This document shows positions 1-6,160 of a stretch of DNA of 7,437 bases, in pieces. Positions within the stretch are counted from its first letter, which is position 1; each line of letters starts with the position of its first letter. The notes below the pieces were generated by a model. The model saw only the letters and a program-made list of their open reading frames with translations. It was not told where the DNA came from and made no database searches. The position numbers and the translations under genes are program-made. Origin of the DNA: Candidatus Odyssella thessalonicensis (GTDB lineage Bacteria > Pseudomonadota > Alphaproteobacteria > Bin65); contig SBBV01000334.1 in NCBI GenBank assembly GCA_005240015.1, forward strand, positions 1 through 7,437, written 5' to 3'.

Positions 1-660
1 AGCTATGGCCTGCCGCCCGAAGCCAAGACCGCGGCGCGGCTCGCCGCGCGCGCGGAGATCGAGAACGGCGGCGCGGGCAAGAACTGGCCCGTGCTGTTCT
101 GGGCCAAGGATCCGGTCGACGTCTTCACGCTGCACATCCAAGGCTCGGGCCGCATCGTGCTCGGCGAGGGCGGCTTCGTGCGCGTCTCCTACGCCGGCAA
201 CAACGGCCACGGCTATGTCGCGATCGGGCGCCTGATGAAAGAGCGCGGCATACTCCCCGCCGACGGCGTCAACATGCCGGCGATCCAGGCCTGGCTCCGT
301 GCCAATCCCGCAGCCGGCCGTGCGCTGATGCAGGAGAATCCGCGCTTCATCTTCTTCCGCGAGCTGCCCGACTCGGCGGCAACCCGGGGCCAGCTCGGCG
401 TGCCGCTCACCGCGCTTGCGAGCCTCGCGGTCGACCCCGCTTTCATTCCGTTGGGCCTGCCGCTCTGGCTCGACACCAACTGGCCGCGCGAGAAGGAGAC
501 GAAGCTGCGCACGCTTGTGATTGCGCAAGACACCGGCGCCGCGATCAAGGGGCCGGTGCGCGGCGATCTTTTCTTCGGCTATGACCGCGGCGCCGCGCTC
601 GATGCCGGCCACATGGCCGAGCGCGGGCGCTATTTCCTGTTCCTGCCAAAGGCGAAGTGA
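1..660 (+). CDS. mltA: Membrane-bound lytic murein transglycosylase A, C-terminal part (5' end outside window)
   Basis: The frame is open from base 1 and ends at TGA 658-660, giving 219 visible residues, so the N-terminus and any lipoprotein signal lie outside the window. MltA cleaves the MurNAc-GlcNAc bond of periplasmic peptidoglycan and forms 1,6-anhydro ends. Visible family marks, in fragment numbering, are DPVDVFTLHIQGSG (37-50), the NNGHGY block (near 67-72), a WLRANP block (about 98-103), and then the C-terminal 3D domain with its three conserved aspartates: SLAVD (D145), AQDTGAAIKG (D177) and GDLFFG (D189). The DTG/AIKG block is the active-site region of the family. The end, FLFLPK, matches the usual MltA terminus, so the 3' end is complete. 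The stop codon lies inside the first bases of the long inverted repeat at 655-867. In many alphaproteobacteria mltA is followed directly by an Smr-domain gene; here the lut genes lie between them. Confidence 0.95.
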   Translation, partial: SYGLPPEAKTAARLAARAEIENGGAGKNWPVLFWAKDPVDVFTLHIQGSGRIVLGEGGFVRVSYAGNNGHGYVAIGRLMKERGILPADGVNMPAIQAWLRANPAAGRALMQENPRFIFFRELPDSAATRGQLGVPLTALASLAVDPAFIPLGLPLWLDTNWPREKETKLRTLVIAQDTGAAIKGPVRGDLFFGYDRGAALDAGHMAERGRYFLFLPKAK

Positions 661-867
661 ACAGGGAGGCGGGGAGAAGAAAAAAGGATTCACCACCAAC
701 GCTCCAAGGCCAAGAAGGAAAAGGAGAGAGGTTGGGCGGCGCGAGGAAAGGGGCGTTCTTCTCTTTCTTCGCGCGCGTCCTCGCGCGCTCCCTTCCCTTC
801 TTGGAGTCTTGGAGCCTTGGTGGTGAATCCTTTTCTTCTCCCTGCCTCCCCGCCTCCCTGTTCACTT
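655..867. repeat. Long imperfect inverted repeat (MITE-like or REP-like hairpin) at the mltA 3' end
   Basis: The two outer arms, about 655-728 and 791-867, are nearly perfect reverse complements. The left arm reads AAGTGAACAGGGAGGCGGGG, then GGATTCACCACCAA, GCTCCAAG and AAGAAGG. The right arm, read backwards, gives the same blocks in the same order with a few mismatches and a short insertion (an extra GGCAGG before GAGAAG). A further inner stem pairs GCGCGAGGAAAG (739-750) with CTTTCTTCGCGC (763-774), closing on a 12-nt loop. The right arm has an 8-nt rhythm (CCAAGGCT, CCAAGACT, CCAAG when read on the minus strand), typical of dispersed CACCAAG-type intergenic repeats. No protein is evident: the short open frames here are low-complexity and overlap on both strands. 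The hairpin is followed by CTTTTTC (870-876), so as RNA it could also end mltA transcription. Confidence 0.85.
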
Positions 868-905
868 ATCTTTTTCGTGACTTTGTAACGGCTTCGCCCT
901 TGACC

Positions 906-924
906 CCGCGTCTTTAACGCGGAG
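906..924 (+). promoter_or_regulatory. lutA ribosome binding site with overlapping small hairpin
   Basis: GGAG at 921-924 lies 10 nt before the lutA ATG at 935 and is the best Shine-Dalgarno match there. CCGCG (906-910) and CGCGG (918-922) can pair across a 7-nt TCTTTAA loop, and the right half of the stem covers the first two bases of GGAG. The stem may affect access to the ribosome binding site, but at this GC content a 5-bp stem could be chance. No convincing -35/-10 pair was found in 868-934. Confidence 0.4.
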
Positions 925-934
925 ACTGCCTGCC

Positions 935-1726
935 ATGTCCCCGCGCCCCCAGAATCCCTCGGTTGGGCTGTTCGCGACCTGCCTCGTCGATCTGTTCCGG
1001 CCGAGCGTCGGTTTCGCCGCGGCGAAGCTGCTCGAGGACGTGGGCTGCCGCGTCGCGCTGCCGCGCGGCCAGACCTGCTGCGGCCAGCCCGCCTACAATT
1101 CCGGCGACAAGGCGAACGCGAAGCGCCTCGCGCGCCGCACCATCGCCGCGTTCCGTCATTTCGACTATGTCGTCGTACCGTCGGGCTCGTGCGGCGGCAT
1201 GATCAAGACGCACTATCCGGAAGCGCTCGCCGACGACCGGAAATGGCTGCCGCGCGCGCGCGCCTTCGCCGAAAAGACCTACGAGCTCGTCTCCTTCCTG
1301 CACGACGTGATGGGCGTGCGCGACGTGAAGGCCCGCTTCGAGGGCATCGCGGCCTATCACGATTCCTGCTCGAGTCTGCGCGAGATGGGCGTGCGCGTGC
1401 AGCCGCGCGCGCTGCTCGCGAGCGTGACGGGCCTGGGCCTGCGCGAGCTGCCGGGGCGCGATGCCTGCTGCGGCTTCGGCGGCACGTTCTGCGTCAAGTA
1501 TCCCGAGATCTCGAACCACATGGTGGCCGACAAGTGCCGCGAGATCGCCGAGAGCGGCGCCGACACCGTGCTCTCGGGCGACATGGGCTGCCTGATGAAC
1601 ATCGCCGGGAAGCTTTTGCGCGAGGGGCGCGCGATCCGCGCCTATCACGTGGCCGAGGTGCTCGCCGGCGTCGAAGCGGCGCCGATCGGCCAGGTGAAGC
1701 CCGAGGCTGAGGAAGCGACGGCATGA
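935..1726 (+). CDS. lutA: L-lactate utilization Fe-S protein LutA (YkgE-like, CCG-domain)
   Basis: This 263-residue protein has two cysteine-rich CCG domains of the LutA/YkgE/GlpC-HdrB family. In the first, C16 (ATCLVDLFRP), C48-C49 (TCCGQP) and C86 (SGSCGGM) are in place. In the second, C145 (YHDSCSSLRE), C178-C179 (ACCGFGGTF) and C219 (GDMGCL) are in place. These cysteines bind iron-sulfur centres in the family. With LutB and LutC the protein forms the cytoplasmic complex that oxidises L-lactate to pyruvate, as established for Bacillus subtilis lutABC and its relatives. The length is close to the family norm. The ATG at 935 was chosen because GGAG sits 10 nt upstream and the family motif begins within about 10 residues. 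It is the first gene of the lutA-lutB-lutC-smr run. The last about 20 residues (rich in E, A and P) are non-conserved tail. A general CCG-domain oxidoreductase subunit is excluded by the lutB and lutC neighbours. Confidence 0.93.
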   Translation: MSPRPQNPSVGLFATCLVDLFRPSVGFAAAKLLEDVGCRVALPRGQTCCGQPAYNSGDKANAKRLARRTIAAFRHFDYVVVPSGSCGGMIKTHYPEALADDRKWLPRARAFAEKTYELVSFLHDVMGVRDVKARFEGIAAYHDSCSSLREMGVRVQPRALLASVTGLGLRELPGRDACCGFGGTFCVKYPEISNHMVADKCREIAESGADTVLSGDMGCLMNIAGKLLREGRAIRAYHVAEVLAGVEAAPIGQVKPEAEEATA

Positions 1727-1793
1727 TCCGCCTTCGCCAAGGCTTCGGCGGACGAGGGGCACTTGTGGGCCGTAGCCCGGAGGGCGAACGCCC
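1727..1793. repeat. REP-like palindromic spacer between lutA and lutB
   Basis: The 67-bp gap is built almost wholly of small palindromes. In the first part, TCCGCC (1727-1732) is complementary to GGCGGA (1747-1752), enclosing GCCTT-CGCC-AAGGC. The second part has GGGC-CGTA-GCCC (1767-1778) and then GGGCG-AA-CGCCC (1782-1793), which ends on the base before the lutB ATG. The phrases resemble dispersed repeats common in GC-rich proteobacterial genomes, but copy number cannot be judged from this window. Confidence 0.55.
1779..1793 (+). promoter_or_regulatory. lutB ribosome binding site inside the palindromic spacer
   Basis: GGAGG at 1779-1783 lies 10 nt before the ATG at 1794 and fixes this start over the ATG at 1803. 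The GGGCG/CGCCC hairpin (1782-1793) begins in the last two bases of GGAGG and fills the gap to the start codon, so it could shorten the effective spacing or reduce initiation. This effect is inferred. Confidence 0.55.
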
Positions 1794-3233
1794 ATGACGG
1801 AGATGTCGCCGCTGCACTTCAAGGAGAATGCGATCCGCGCGCTGGGCGACGCCGAGCTGCAGCGGGCGCTCGGCAACATGCGCCAGGGCTTCATCGAGAA
1901 GCGCACCAAGGCCGCCGAGCGCCTGCCCGAGTTCGACGCGCTGCGCGACAAGGCGAAGGAGATCAAGGACCATGTCCTCGCCCATCTCGATCTGTACTTG
2001 GAGGCATTCGAGAAGAACTGCGTCGCCGGCGGCGGCACGGTGCACTGGGCGAAAGATTCGGCGCAGGCGCGCGACATCGTCCTGAACATCTGCCGGCTGG
2101 TCGGCGCCGAGACCGTGACCAAGGGCAAGTCGATGGTGGGGGAGGAGATCGAGATCAATCCCTTCCTCGAAGCGAACGGCATCCGCCCGATCGAGACGGA
2201 TCTCGGCGAATACATCATCCAGCTCCGCAACGAGCCGCCCTCGCATCTCATCGCGCCGGCGATCCATGTGAACAAGGAGCAGATCGCCGACGCGTTCCGC
2301 CAGCATCACCGCGATCTCTCGCCCGAGCGGCCGCTCACGGACCGCGCGGCGCTCCTGAACGAGGCGCGGCGCGCGCTGCGCGAGCGCTTCCTCGAGGCCG
2401 ATGTCGGCATCACCGGCGCGAATTTCCTGATCGCCGAGACCGGCTCGACCGTGATCGTGACGAACGAGGGCAACGGCGACCTCACGCAGACCCTGCCGCG
2501 CATCCATATCGTGCTCGCGAGCATCGAGAAGGTGGTGCCGAATTTCGACGACGCGGCGACCCTGATCCGCGTGCTCGCGCGCTCGGCGACCGGGCAGGAG
2601 ATGTCGGTCTACACGACGGTCTCGACCGGGCGGAAGCGCCCGGGCGACCTCGACGGACCCGAGCAGTTCCACGTCGTGCTGATCGACAACGGCCGGAGCA
2701 AGCTGATCGGCACCGAGTTCCAAGAGGTCTTGCGCTGCATCCGCTGCGGCGCCTGCCTCAATCACTGCCCCGTCTACGGCTCGGTCGGCGGCCACGCCTA
2801 CGGCTCGGTCTATCCGGGGCCGATCGGAAAGGTTTTGACGCCGGCGCTCCAGGGGCTCGAGAACGCGCGCGACCTTCCCAACGCCTCGACCTTCTGCGGG
2901 CGCTGCGAGGAAGTGTGCCCGATGCGCATTCCGCTGCCGAAGATGATGCGGCACTGGCGCGAGCAGGAATACGCGAAGCGCATGGTCGCACCGCGCGTGC
3001 GCTGGGCCTTGCGCCTCTGGGCGCTCGCCGCGCGCCTGCCGAGCCTCTACCATTTCGGCGCGCGGCTCGCGGCGTGGTGGCTCTACCGCCGCGGCAAGAA
3101 AGGCCGCGGCCGGCTTGCCAAGGTTCCCTACGGCGAAGGCTGGACGCGGTTTCGCGATTTCCCGGCGCCGCTCGGCAAGACGTTCCAGAGCCAGTGGCGC
3201 GGCCCGCGCCGGCACCGCAGGCCTTCCCCATGA
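1794..3233 (+). CDS. lutB: L-lactate utilization Fe-S protein LutB (YkgF-like)
   Basis: This 479-residue protein matches the LutB/YkgF layout and length. Residues 1 to about 300 form the LUD-type domain; signature stretches are HWAKDSAQARDIV (84-96), TKGKSMVGEEIEINPFLE (109-126), ETDLGEYIIQL (134-144), GITGANFLIAETGS (205-218) and NEGNGDL. The dicluster ferredoxin part follows: C315, C318, C321 and C325 in CIRCGACLNHCPVYG, then HAYGSVYPGPIG, then C368, C371 and C375 in CGRCEEVCPMRIPLP. The three-cysteine spacing of the second cluster is normal for LutB. It should pass electrons within the LutABC lactate dehydrogenase complex in the cytoplasm. The C-terminal tail is basic. The start at 1794 is set by GGAGG 10 nt upstream. 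The stop TGA overlaps the lutC start as ATGA (3230-3233), implying coupled translation. The gene is intact. Confidence 0.95.
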   Translation: MTEMSPLHFKENAIRALGDAELQRALGNMRQGFIEKRTKAAERLPEFDALRDKAKEIKDHVLAHLDLYLEAFEKNCVAGGGTVHWAKDSAQARDIVLNICRLVGAETVTKGKSMVGEEIEINPFLEANGIRPIETDLGEYIIQLRNEPPSHLIAPAIHVNKEQIADAFRQHHRDLSPERPLTDRAALLNEARRALRERFLEADVGITGANFLIAETGSTVIVTNEGNGDLTQTLPRIHIVLASIEKVVPNFDDAATLIRVLARSATGQEMSVYTTVSTGRKRPGDLDGPEQFHVVLIDNGRSKLIGTEFQEVLRCIRCGACLNHCPVYGSVGGHAYGSVYPGPIGKVLTPALQGLENARDLPNASTFCGRCEEVCPMRIPLPKMMRHWREQEYAKRMVAPRVRWALRLWALAARLPSLYHFGARLAAWWLYRRGKKGRGRLAKVPYGEGWTRFRDFPAPLGKTFQSQWRGPRRHRRPSP

Positions 3234-3928
3234 GCACGGCGCGCGAGCAGATTTTCGCGGCGCTGCGCCAGGGCTTCCGTGGGCGCAACGAGGCCGCGGC
3301 CAAGGTGGGCGTCGACGCGCGCCTGGCGCGGCGCGCGCCCAATCTCGTGCCGGCGCGCGCCAAGCCCGAACAGAAGAGGGCGGCGGTGGCGGCGTTCACG
3401 GCCATGGCCGAGGAGGCCGCGGCGACCGTCGCACGCGTCAACACCATGATCGACGTGCCCGGCGCCGTCGCCGACTATCTCCGCAACCACAATCTGCCGA
3501 TGCGCGCGGCGCTGGCGCCCGATCCGCTGCTCGACGCCGCGCGCTGGGAGCGGCGCAAGACGCTCGAGGTGCGCAAGGGACGGGCGGAGGCGTTCGACGA
3601 GGTCGGGATCAGCCTCGCCTATCGCGGCGTGGCGGAGACTGGGACGCTCGTGATGCTCTCGGGCGAGAACACGCCGACCACGCTCAACTTCCTGCCCGAG
3701 ACCGAGATCGTGATCCTGCCGGCCGACCGCGTCGTCGGCGCCTACGAGGAGGCGCTGGCGCCGTTGCGCTCGAACAGCGAGGACGGTTCGCGCCATTCGT
3801 TGCCGCGCGTCGTGAACTTCGTGACCGGCCCCTCGCGCAGCGCCGATATCGAGCAGGCGCTGCAACTGGGCGCGCACGGGCCGCGGCGCCTCCACATCGT
3901 CATCGTCGACGACGCCGCGGGCCCATGA
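3230..3928 (+). CDS. lutC: LUD-domain protein LutC (YkgG-like)
   Basis: This 232-residue protein starts at the ATG that overlaps the lutB stop. The N-terminal helix begins MSTAREQIFAALRQ, as in the YkgG/LutC family. The diagnostic block is DEVGISLAYRGVAETGTLV (123-141), then SGENTPTTLNFLPETEIVILP (144-164), then near the end NFVTGPSRSADIEQ and LGAHGPRRLHIVIVDD. These are the core LUD-domain motifs. LutC is the third component of the L-lactate oxidation complex and is soluble. A longer open frame begins upstream inside lutB (about 1763), but its protein there is arginine/alanine-rich antisense-like noise, so the coupled ATG at 3230 is preferred. There is no strong Shine-Dalgarno, which fits re-initiation from lutB. 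Its stop overlaps the smr start as ATGA (3925-3928). Confidence 0.94.
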   Translation: MSTAREQIFAALRQGFRGRNEAAAKVGVDARLARRAPNLVPARAKPEQKRAAVAAFTAMAEEAAATVARVNTMIDVPGAVADYLRNHNLPMRAALAPDPLLDAARWERRKTLEVRKGRAEAFDEVGISLAYRGVAETGTLVMLSGENTPTTLNFLPETEIVILPADRVVGAYEEALAPLRSNSEDGSRHSLPRVVNFVTGPSRSADIEQALQLGAHGPRRLHIVIVDDAAGP

Positions 3929-4614
3929 CGCGGCGGCCCAAACCCATCGAGCGCGATCCGCCGTGGCTGCGCCTCGGCCCTGCCGCCGACGCGCCCGATG
4001 AAGGCGACGACGGCGAGCGCCTCTGGAAGCGCATCGCCGAGGGTGTCAAGCCGCTCAAGGAGACCAAGCACAAACGCCACGCCCGCCCCTCCTCTCTTGA
4101 GGGGGAGGTGTCGCGCCCGAAGGGCTCGACGGCGGGGGCAATGGCGCCGGCGGCGGAGAGAACCCCCTCAGCCGGGAACCTCCCCCTCAAGGCGGGAGCG
4201 AAGAGAGACGGCCCGCCGCCGCTCATACCCGGCGAGCTCGCCGGCCTCGACCGCCGCAGCGGCGAAAAATTGCGCAAGGGCCAGATGCCGGTCGAGGCCA
4301 AGCTCGATTTGCACGGTATGACCCAGGCGGCCGCGCATGCGGCCGTGGCGCGCTTCATCGAAGCGCAGCACGCGGCCGGCAAGCGCTGCGTGCTCATCGT
4401 CACCGGCAAGGGCGGAAAATCCGCCGATCCGTTCCAGCCCAAGGCCGTGCCGGGGCGCTTCACCTTCTCCGCCGGCCGCGGCGTGCTGCGCGATGCGCTG
4501 CCGCGCTGGCTCAACGAGCCCGCGCTCCGCGGCCACATCATCGCCGCCCAGCCGGCGAGCCGCGCTCATGGCGGCGAGGGTGCTATGTACGTGCTGCTGA
4601 AGCGGAAGCGGTAG
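3925..4614 (+). CDS. Smr (MutS2 C-terminal-like) domain protein, alphaproteobacterial type
   Basis: This 229-residue protein has a charged N-terminus with LWKRIAEGVKPL (33-44), a low-complexity linker of about 45-120, and a C-terminal Smr domain from about 122 to the end. Smr marks are LDLHGMT (127-133), VLIVTGKGG (156-164), GVLRDALPRWL (186-196) and HGGEGAMYVLLKRKR at the C-terminus. Smr domains bind or nick branched DNA or act on RNA in other proteins; the role of this stand-alone bacterial type is poorly defined. In many alphaproteobacteria the gene follows mltA; here it is the last gene of the lut run, with its ATG overlapping the lutC stop and no clear Shine-Dalgarno of its own. Residues of about 54-94 are encoded by a palindromic repeat (see 4085-4205), in frame and without stops. 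A near-copy of the last 18 codons lies at 6161-6214. Confidence 0.9.
   Translation: MTRRPKPIERDPPWLRLGPAADAPDEGDDGERLWKRIAEGVKPLKETKHKRHARPSSLEGEVSRPKGSTAGAMAPAAERTPSAGNLPLKAGAKRDGPPPLIPGELAGLDRRSGEKLRKGQMPVEAKLDLHGMTQAAAHAAVARFIEAQHAAGKRCVLIVTGKGGKSADPFQPKAVPGRFTFSAGRGVLRDALPRWLNEPALRGHIIAAQPASRAHGGEGAMYVLLKRKR
4085..4205. repeat. Palindromic repeat embedded in frame in the smr linker
   Basis: CTTGAGGGGGAGGT (4096-4109) and ACCTCCCCCTCAAG (4178-4191) form a perfect 14-bp inverted repeat inside the smr coding region. Between them are GCCC-GAA-GGGC and a GGGGG/CCCCC pair. The composition is typical of the dispersed palindromes found between genes in alphaproteobacteria. Outer limits are approximate. 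The translation across it is low-complexity and falls in the linker between the conserved N-terminal motif and the Smr domain. In-frame palindromes of this sort are known in principle from Rickettsia palindromic elements; membership of that family is not claimed. Confidence 0.7.
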
Positions 4615-4639
4615 CCCCGGCCCGCCGCGCATGATCATG

Positions 4640-4658
4640 GCGCTCGCCGCTGGAGCGC
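4640..4658 (+). terminator. Weak stem-loop after smr, possible operon end
   Basis: GCGCTC (4640-4645) pairs with GAGCGC (4653-4658) across a 7-nt loop, 25 nt after the smr stop. There is no T-run after it, so it is not a classical intrinsic terminator. It is the only clear hairpin between smr and the next gene. Confidence 0.25.
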
Positions 4659-4781
4659 GCTGCGCAATCTACCGGTGGGCGCTCGCGGTTCATGGTGCCG
4701 GGGTTGCGCGCAGTCGATTGACCGCGCCATTCCGAAATGTTCTGCTCGTCCGACTGCGTGTTCACCGGCGGGGGGGGAATC

Positions 4782-5243
4782 ATGGCTTTCGGGTATTCGC
4801 CGGGAACGGCCGCCGTGCTCGTGGTCGTCGCGGCCGTCGCGGCCCATAGCTTCGTCCCGGCGCGCGCCGAGCAAAGCCGGCCGGTCCCGCCGCAGCGTGC
4901 CGAAGCCATCGTCGTTCCCGGCGGCCGCTTCGCCTCGATGCAGGACTATCTCGCCGGAAGCTGGGCGGCGACGCGGCCGGCGACGCACGTGAATTTTCGC
5001 ATCCGGTTCATGCGCAACGGCCAGTTCAGCTTCAGCGATCAGGCGGGCGGGACGAGCGTTCACGGGCGCTACGAGGGACGACCGAACGCCGTCCACATGT
5101 GGATCCAGCGCGCCTGCAACGACCACGGCCGCAACTGCGAAGACCGCAACCCGCCCACCGAGGCCACCTATCCGATAAGTCCGCTCAACGCCAACGAATA
5201 CGAATCCGCCGACGAGCATTGGCGGCGGCTCTCGCGCGAGTGA
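4782..5243 (+). CDS. Small secreted protein of unknown function
   Basis: This 153-residue protein is not recognised. The N-terminus is a signal peptide: hydrophobic core TAAVLVVVAAVAA (9-21) and a likely cleavage after ARA (27-29), giving an exported protein of about 124 residues. The mature part has SMQDYLAGSW (52-61), alternating strands NFRIRFMRNGQFSFSD (71-86) and a G-R-Y turn (95-97), a pattern resembling lipocalin-like small beta-barrels (L-G-W near the N-terminus, then F-NG-F). C112 and C119 could form a disulfide in the periplasm. The ATG at 4782 is preferred over an in-frame ATG at 4737 because it starts the signal peptide and has a G-rich site (4770-4777) 4 nt upstream. That site is a run of eight G, so length errors there are possible but would not affect the chosen start. 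It is convergent with the hydrolase gene 33 nt downstream. Any lipocalin link is inferred from pattern only. Confidence 0.7.
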   Translation: MAFGYSPGTAAVLVVVAAVAAHSFVPARAEQSRPVPPQRAEAIVVPGGRFASMQDYLAGSWAATRPATHVNFRIRFMRNGQFSFSDQAGGTSVHGRYEGRPNAVHMWIQRACNDHGRNCEDRNPPTEATYPISPLNANEYESADEHWRRLSRE

Positions 5244-5276
5244 CGCGGCCGCGAGCGCTGCGGGCGCGACCGCCGC

Positions 5277-6119
5277 TCATCGGCTCGAATCGCCGCTGAC
5301 GCCGCGCACGAATTTCAGCACGGCCGCGATTGCCGCCTCGCTCCAGAGATCGTTGTGGCCGAGGTTCGGCACGATCACCAGCGTCTTGGGCTCGCGCGCG
5401 CGTGCGAACAGCCGCTGCGCGTGGTCGGCGGGCACGATCTCGTCGCGCGCGCCCTGGAGGATCAGCACCGCCGCGCCGATGGCGTCGATCTTCTCGGCAT
5501 TCTCGTAGCGGTCGCGGACGATGAGGCGCACGGGCAGGAACCAGTAGTGCGCAGCGGCCACGGCGGCGGTCGACGCGAACGCCGCCTCGAGGATGACGCC
5601 GCCGGCCGCGCCTTTGCCGTCCGTCGCAAGCTCCCGCGCCAGCTGCACGGCGGGCCCGCTGCCGACCGATTCGCCGTAGAGCACCCAGCGCCGGCGCGCG
5701 ATGCCTTGCTTTGCGAGGAACGCCGCAGCCGCGCGCGCGTCGGCGTAGAACCCGGCTTCGCTCGGCGCGCCGGGATTGCCGCCGTAGCCCCGATACTCGA
5801 CCAGCAGCACGCCAAACCTGGCTTGAGCCAGCGCCTCGGCCTTCAACGCGCGGTCGGCAATCGACCCGGCATTGCCGTGGAAGAGAACGACGACCGCCGC
5901 GGATGGGTCGGGCGGCGGATGGTACCAGGCGATGAGCCTGAGCCCGTCCGCCGTTTCGAGCGCTTCCGCGGCGAAGCCCTTCAACCCGGCATCGGCCGGC
6001 GTGCCGGCCACGCCCATCGGGAAATAGAGGTAAGAGCGCTGCATCAGGTACGCGGCCGCGCAGAGCGCGGCATAGACGGCGACAAGAATGAACAGCCAGC
6101 TCATTCGACGGGCCCGCAT
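5277..6119 (-). CDS. Membrane-anchored alpha/beta hydrolase (YfhR/Bem46/ABHD13-like)
   Basis: This 280-residue protein starts with one hydrophobic segment (SWLFILVAVYAALCAAAYLM, 7-26) followed by RSYLYFP, as in the YfhR/Bem46 serine hydrolase family. The fold marks are all visible: oxyanion-hole motif HGNAG (81-85), EYRGYGGNPGAPSEAGFYADA (108-128), nucleophile elbow GESVGSG with Ser151, acid GARDEIVP with Asp226, and GHNDLW with His255. The catalytic triad is therefore complete. The substrate is unknown; relatives are broad esterases, lipases or depalmitoylases. The catalytic domain probably faces the periplasm, but topology is inferred. Either Met1 (6119) or Met6 (6104) could start the protein; neither has a clear Shine-Dalgarno. 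The gene is alone on its strand, convergent with the secreted protein gene, and its start lies about 40 nt from the smr relic. Confidence 0.88.
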   Translation of the reverse strand: MRARRMSWLFILVAVYAALCAAAYLMQRSYLYFPMGVAGTPADAGLKGFAAEALETADGLRLIAWYHPPPDPSAAVVVLFHGNAGSIADRALKAEALAQARFGVLLVEYRGYGGNPGAPSEAGFYADARAAAAFLAKQGIARRRWVLYGESVGSGPAVQLARELATDGKGAAGGVILEAAFASTAAVAAAHYWFLPVRLIVRDRYENAEKIDAIGAAVLILQGARDEIVPADHAQRLFARAREPKTLVIVPNLGHNDLWSEAAIAAVLKFVRGVSGDSSR

Positions 6120-6160
6120 GGGCGCCGAGCCTAGCCGTCATCCCGAGCGATCGCCACGGC

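Noticed and set aside
655..867. CRISPR or insertion sequence as the source of the repeat structure
   Set aside because: There are two inverted arms rather than regularly spaced direct repeats, and no transposase frame between them.
899..904. TTGACC as a -35 box for the lut operon
   Set aside because: No acceptable -10 box lies 16-18 nt downstream; the expected position is the GGAG ribosome binding site.
545..917. Small open frames on both strands in the mltA-lutA gap
   Set aside because: They fall in the long inverted repeat, so the strands mirror each other; no coding features.
914..2275. Long minus-strand open frame opposite lutA and lutB (453 codons)
   Set aside because: It is the antisense shadow of two clear family members; its protein is low-complexity and rich in Arg, Ala and His with no motif.
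1494..3215. 573-codon minus-strand open frame across lutA/lutB/lutC
   Set aside because: Same reason: GC-rich codon bias keeps the antisense frame open, while the plus strand encodes LutA and LutB with all motifs.
1763..3229. Upstream extension of the lutC frame through lutB
   Set aside because: The extension is arginine/alanine-rich noise in the wrong frame for lutB; LutC family proteins start at the coupled ATG at 3230.
4718..4723. TTGACC as a -35 box for the secreted protein gene
   Set aside because: The bases at the right spacing downstream do not resemble a -10 box.
5244..5276. CGCGGCCGCG palindrome as a bidirectional terminator between convergent genes
   Set aside because: It is a short GC palindrome without a T-run on either side; expected by chance at this composition.
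5355..6134. 259-codon plus-strand frame opposite the hydrolase
   Set aside because: Antisense shadow; composition rich in Arg, Gly and His, no motif or ribosome binding site.
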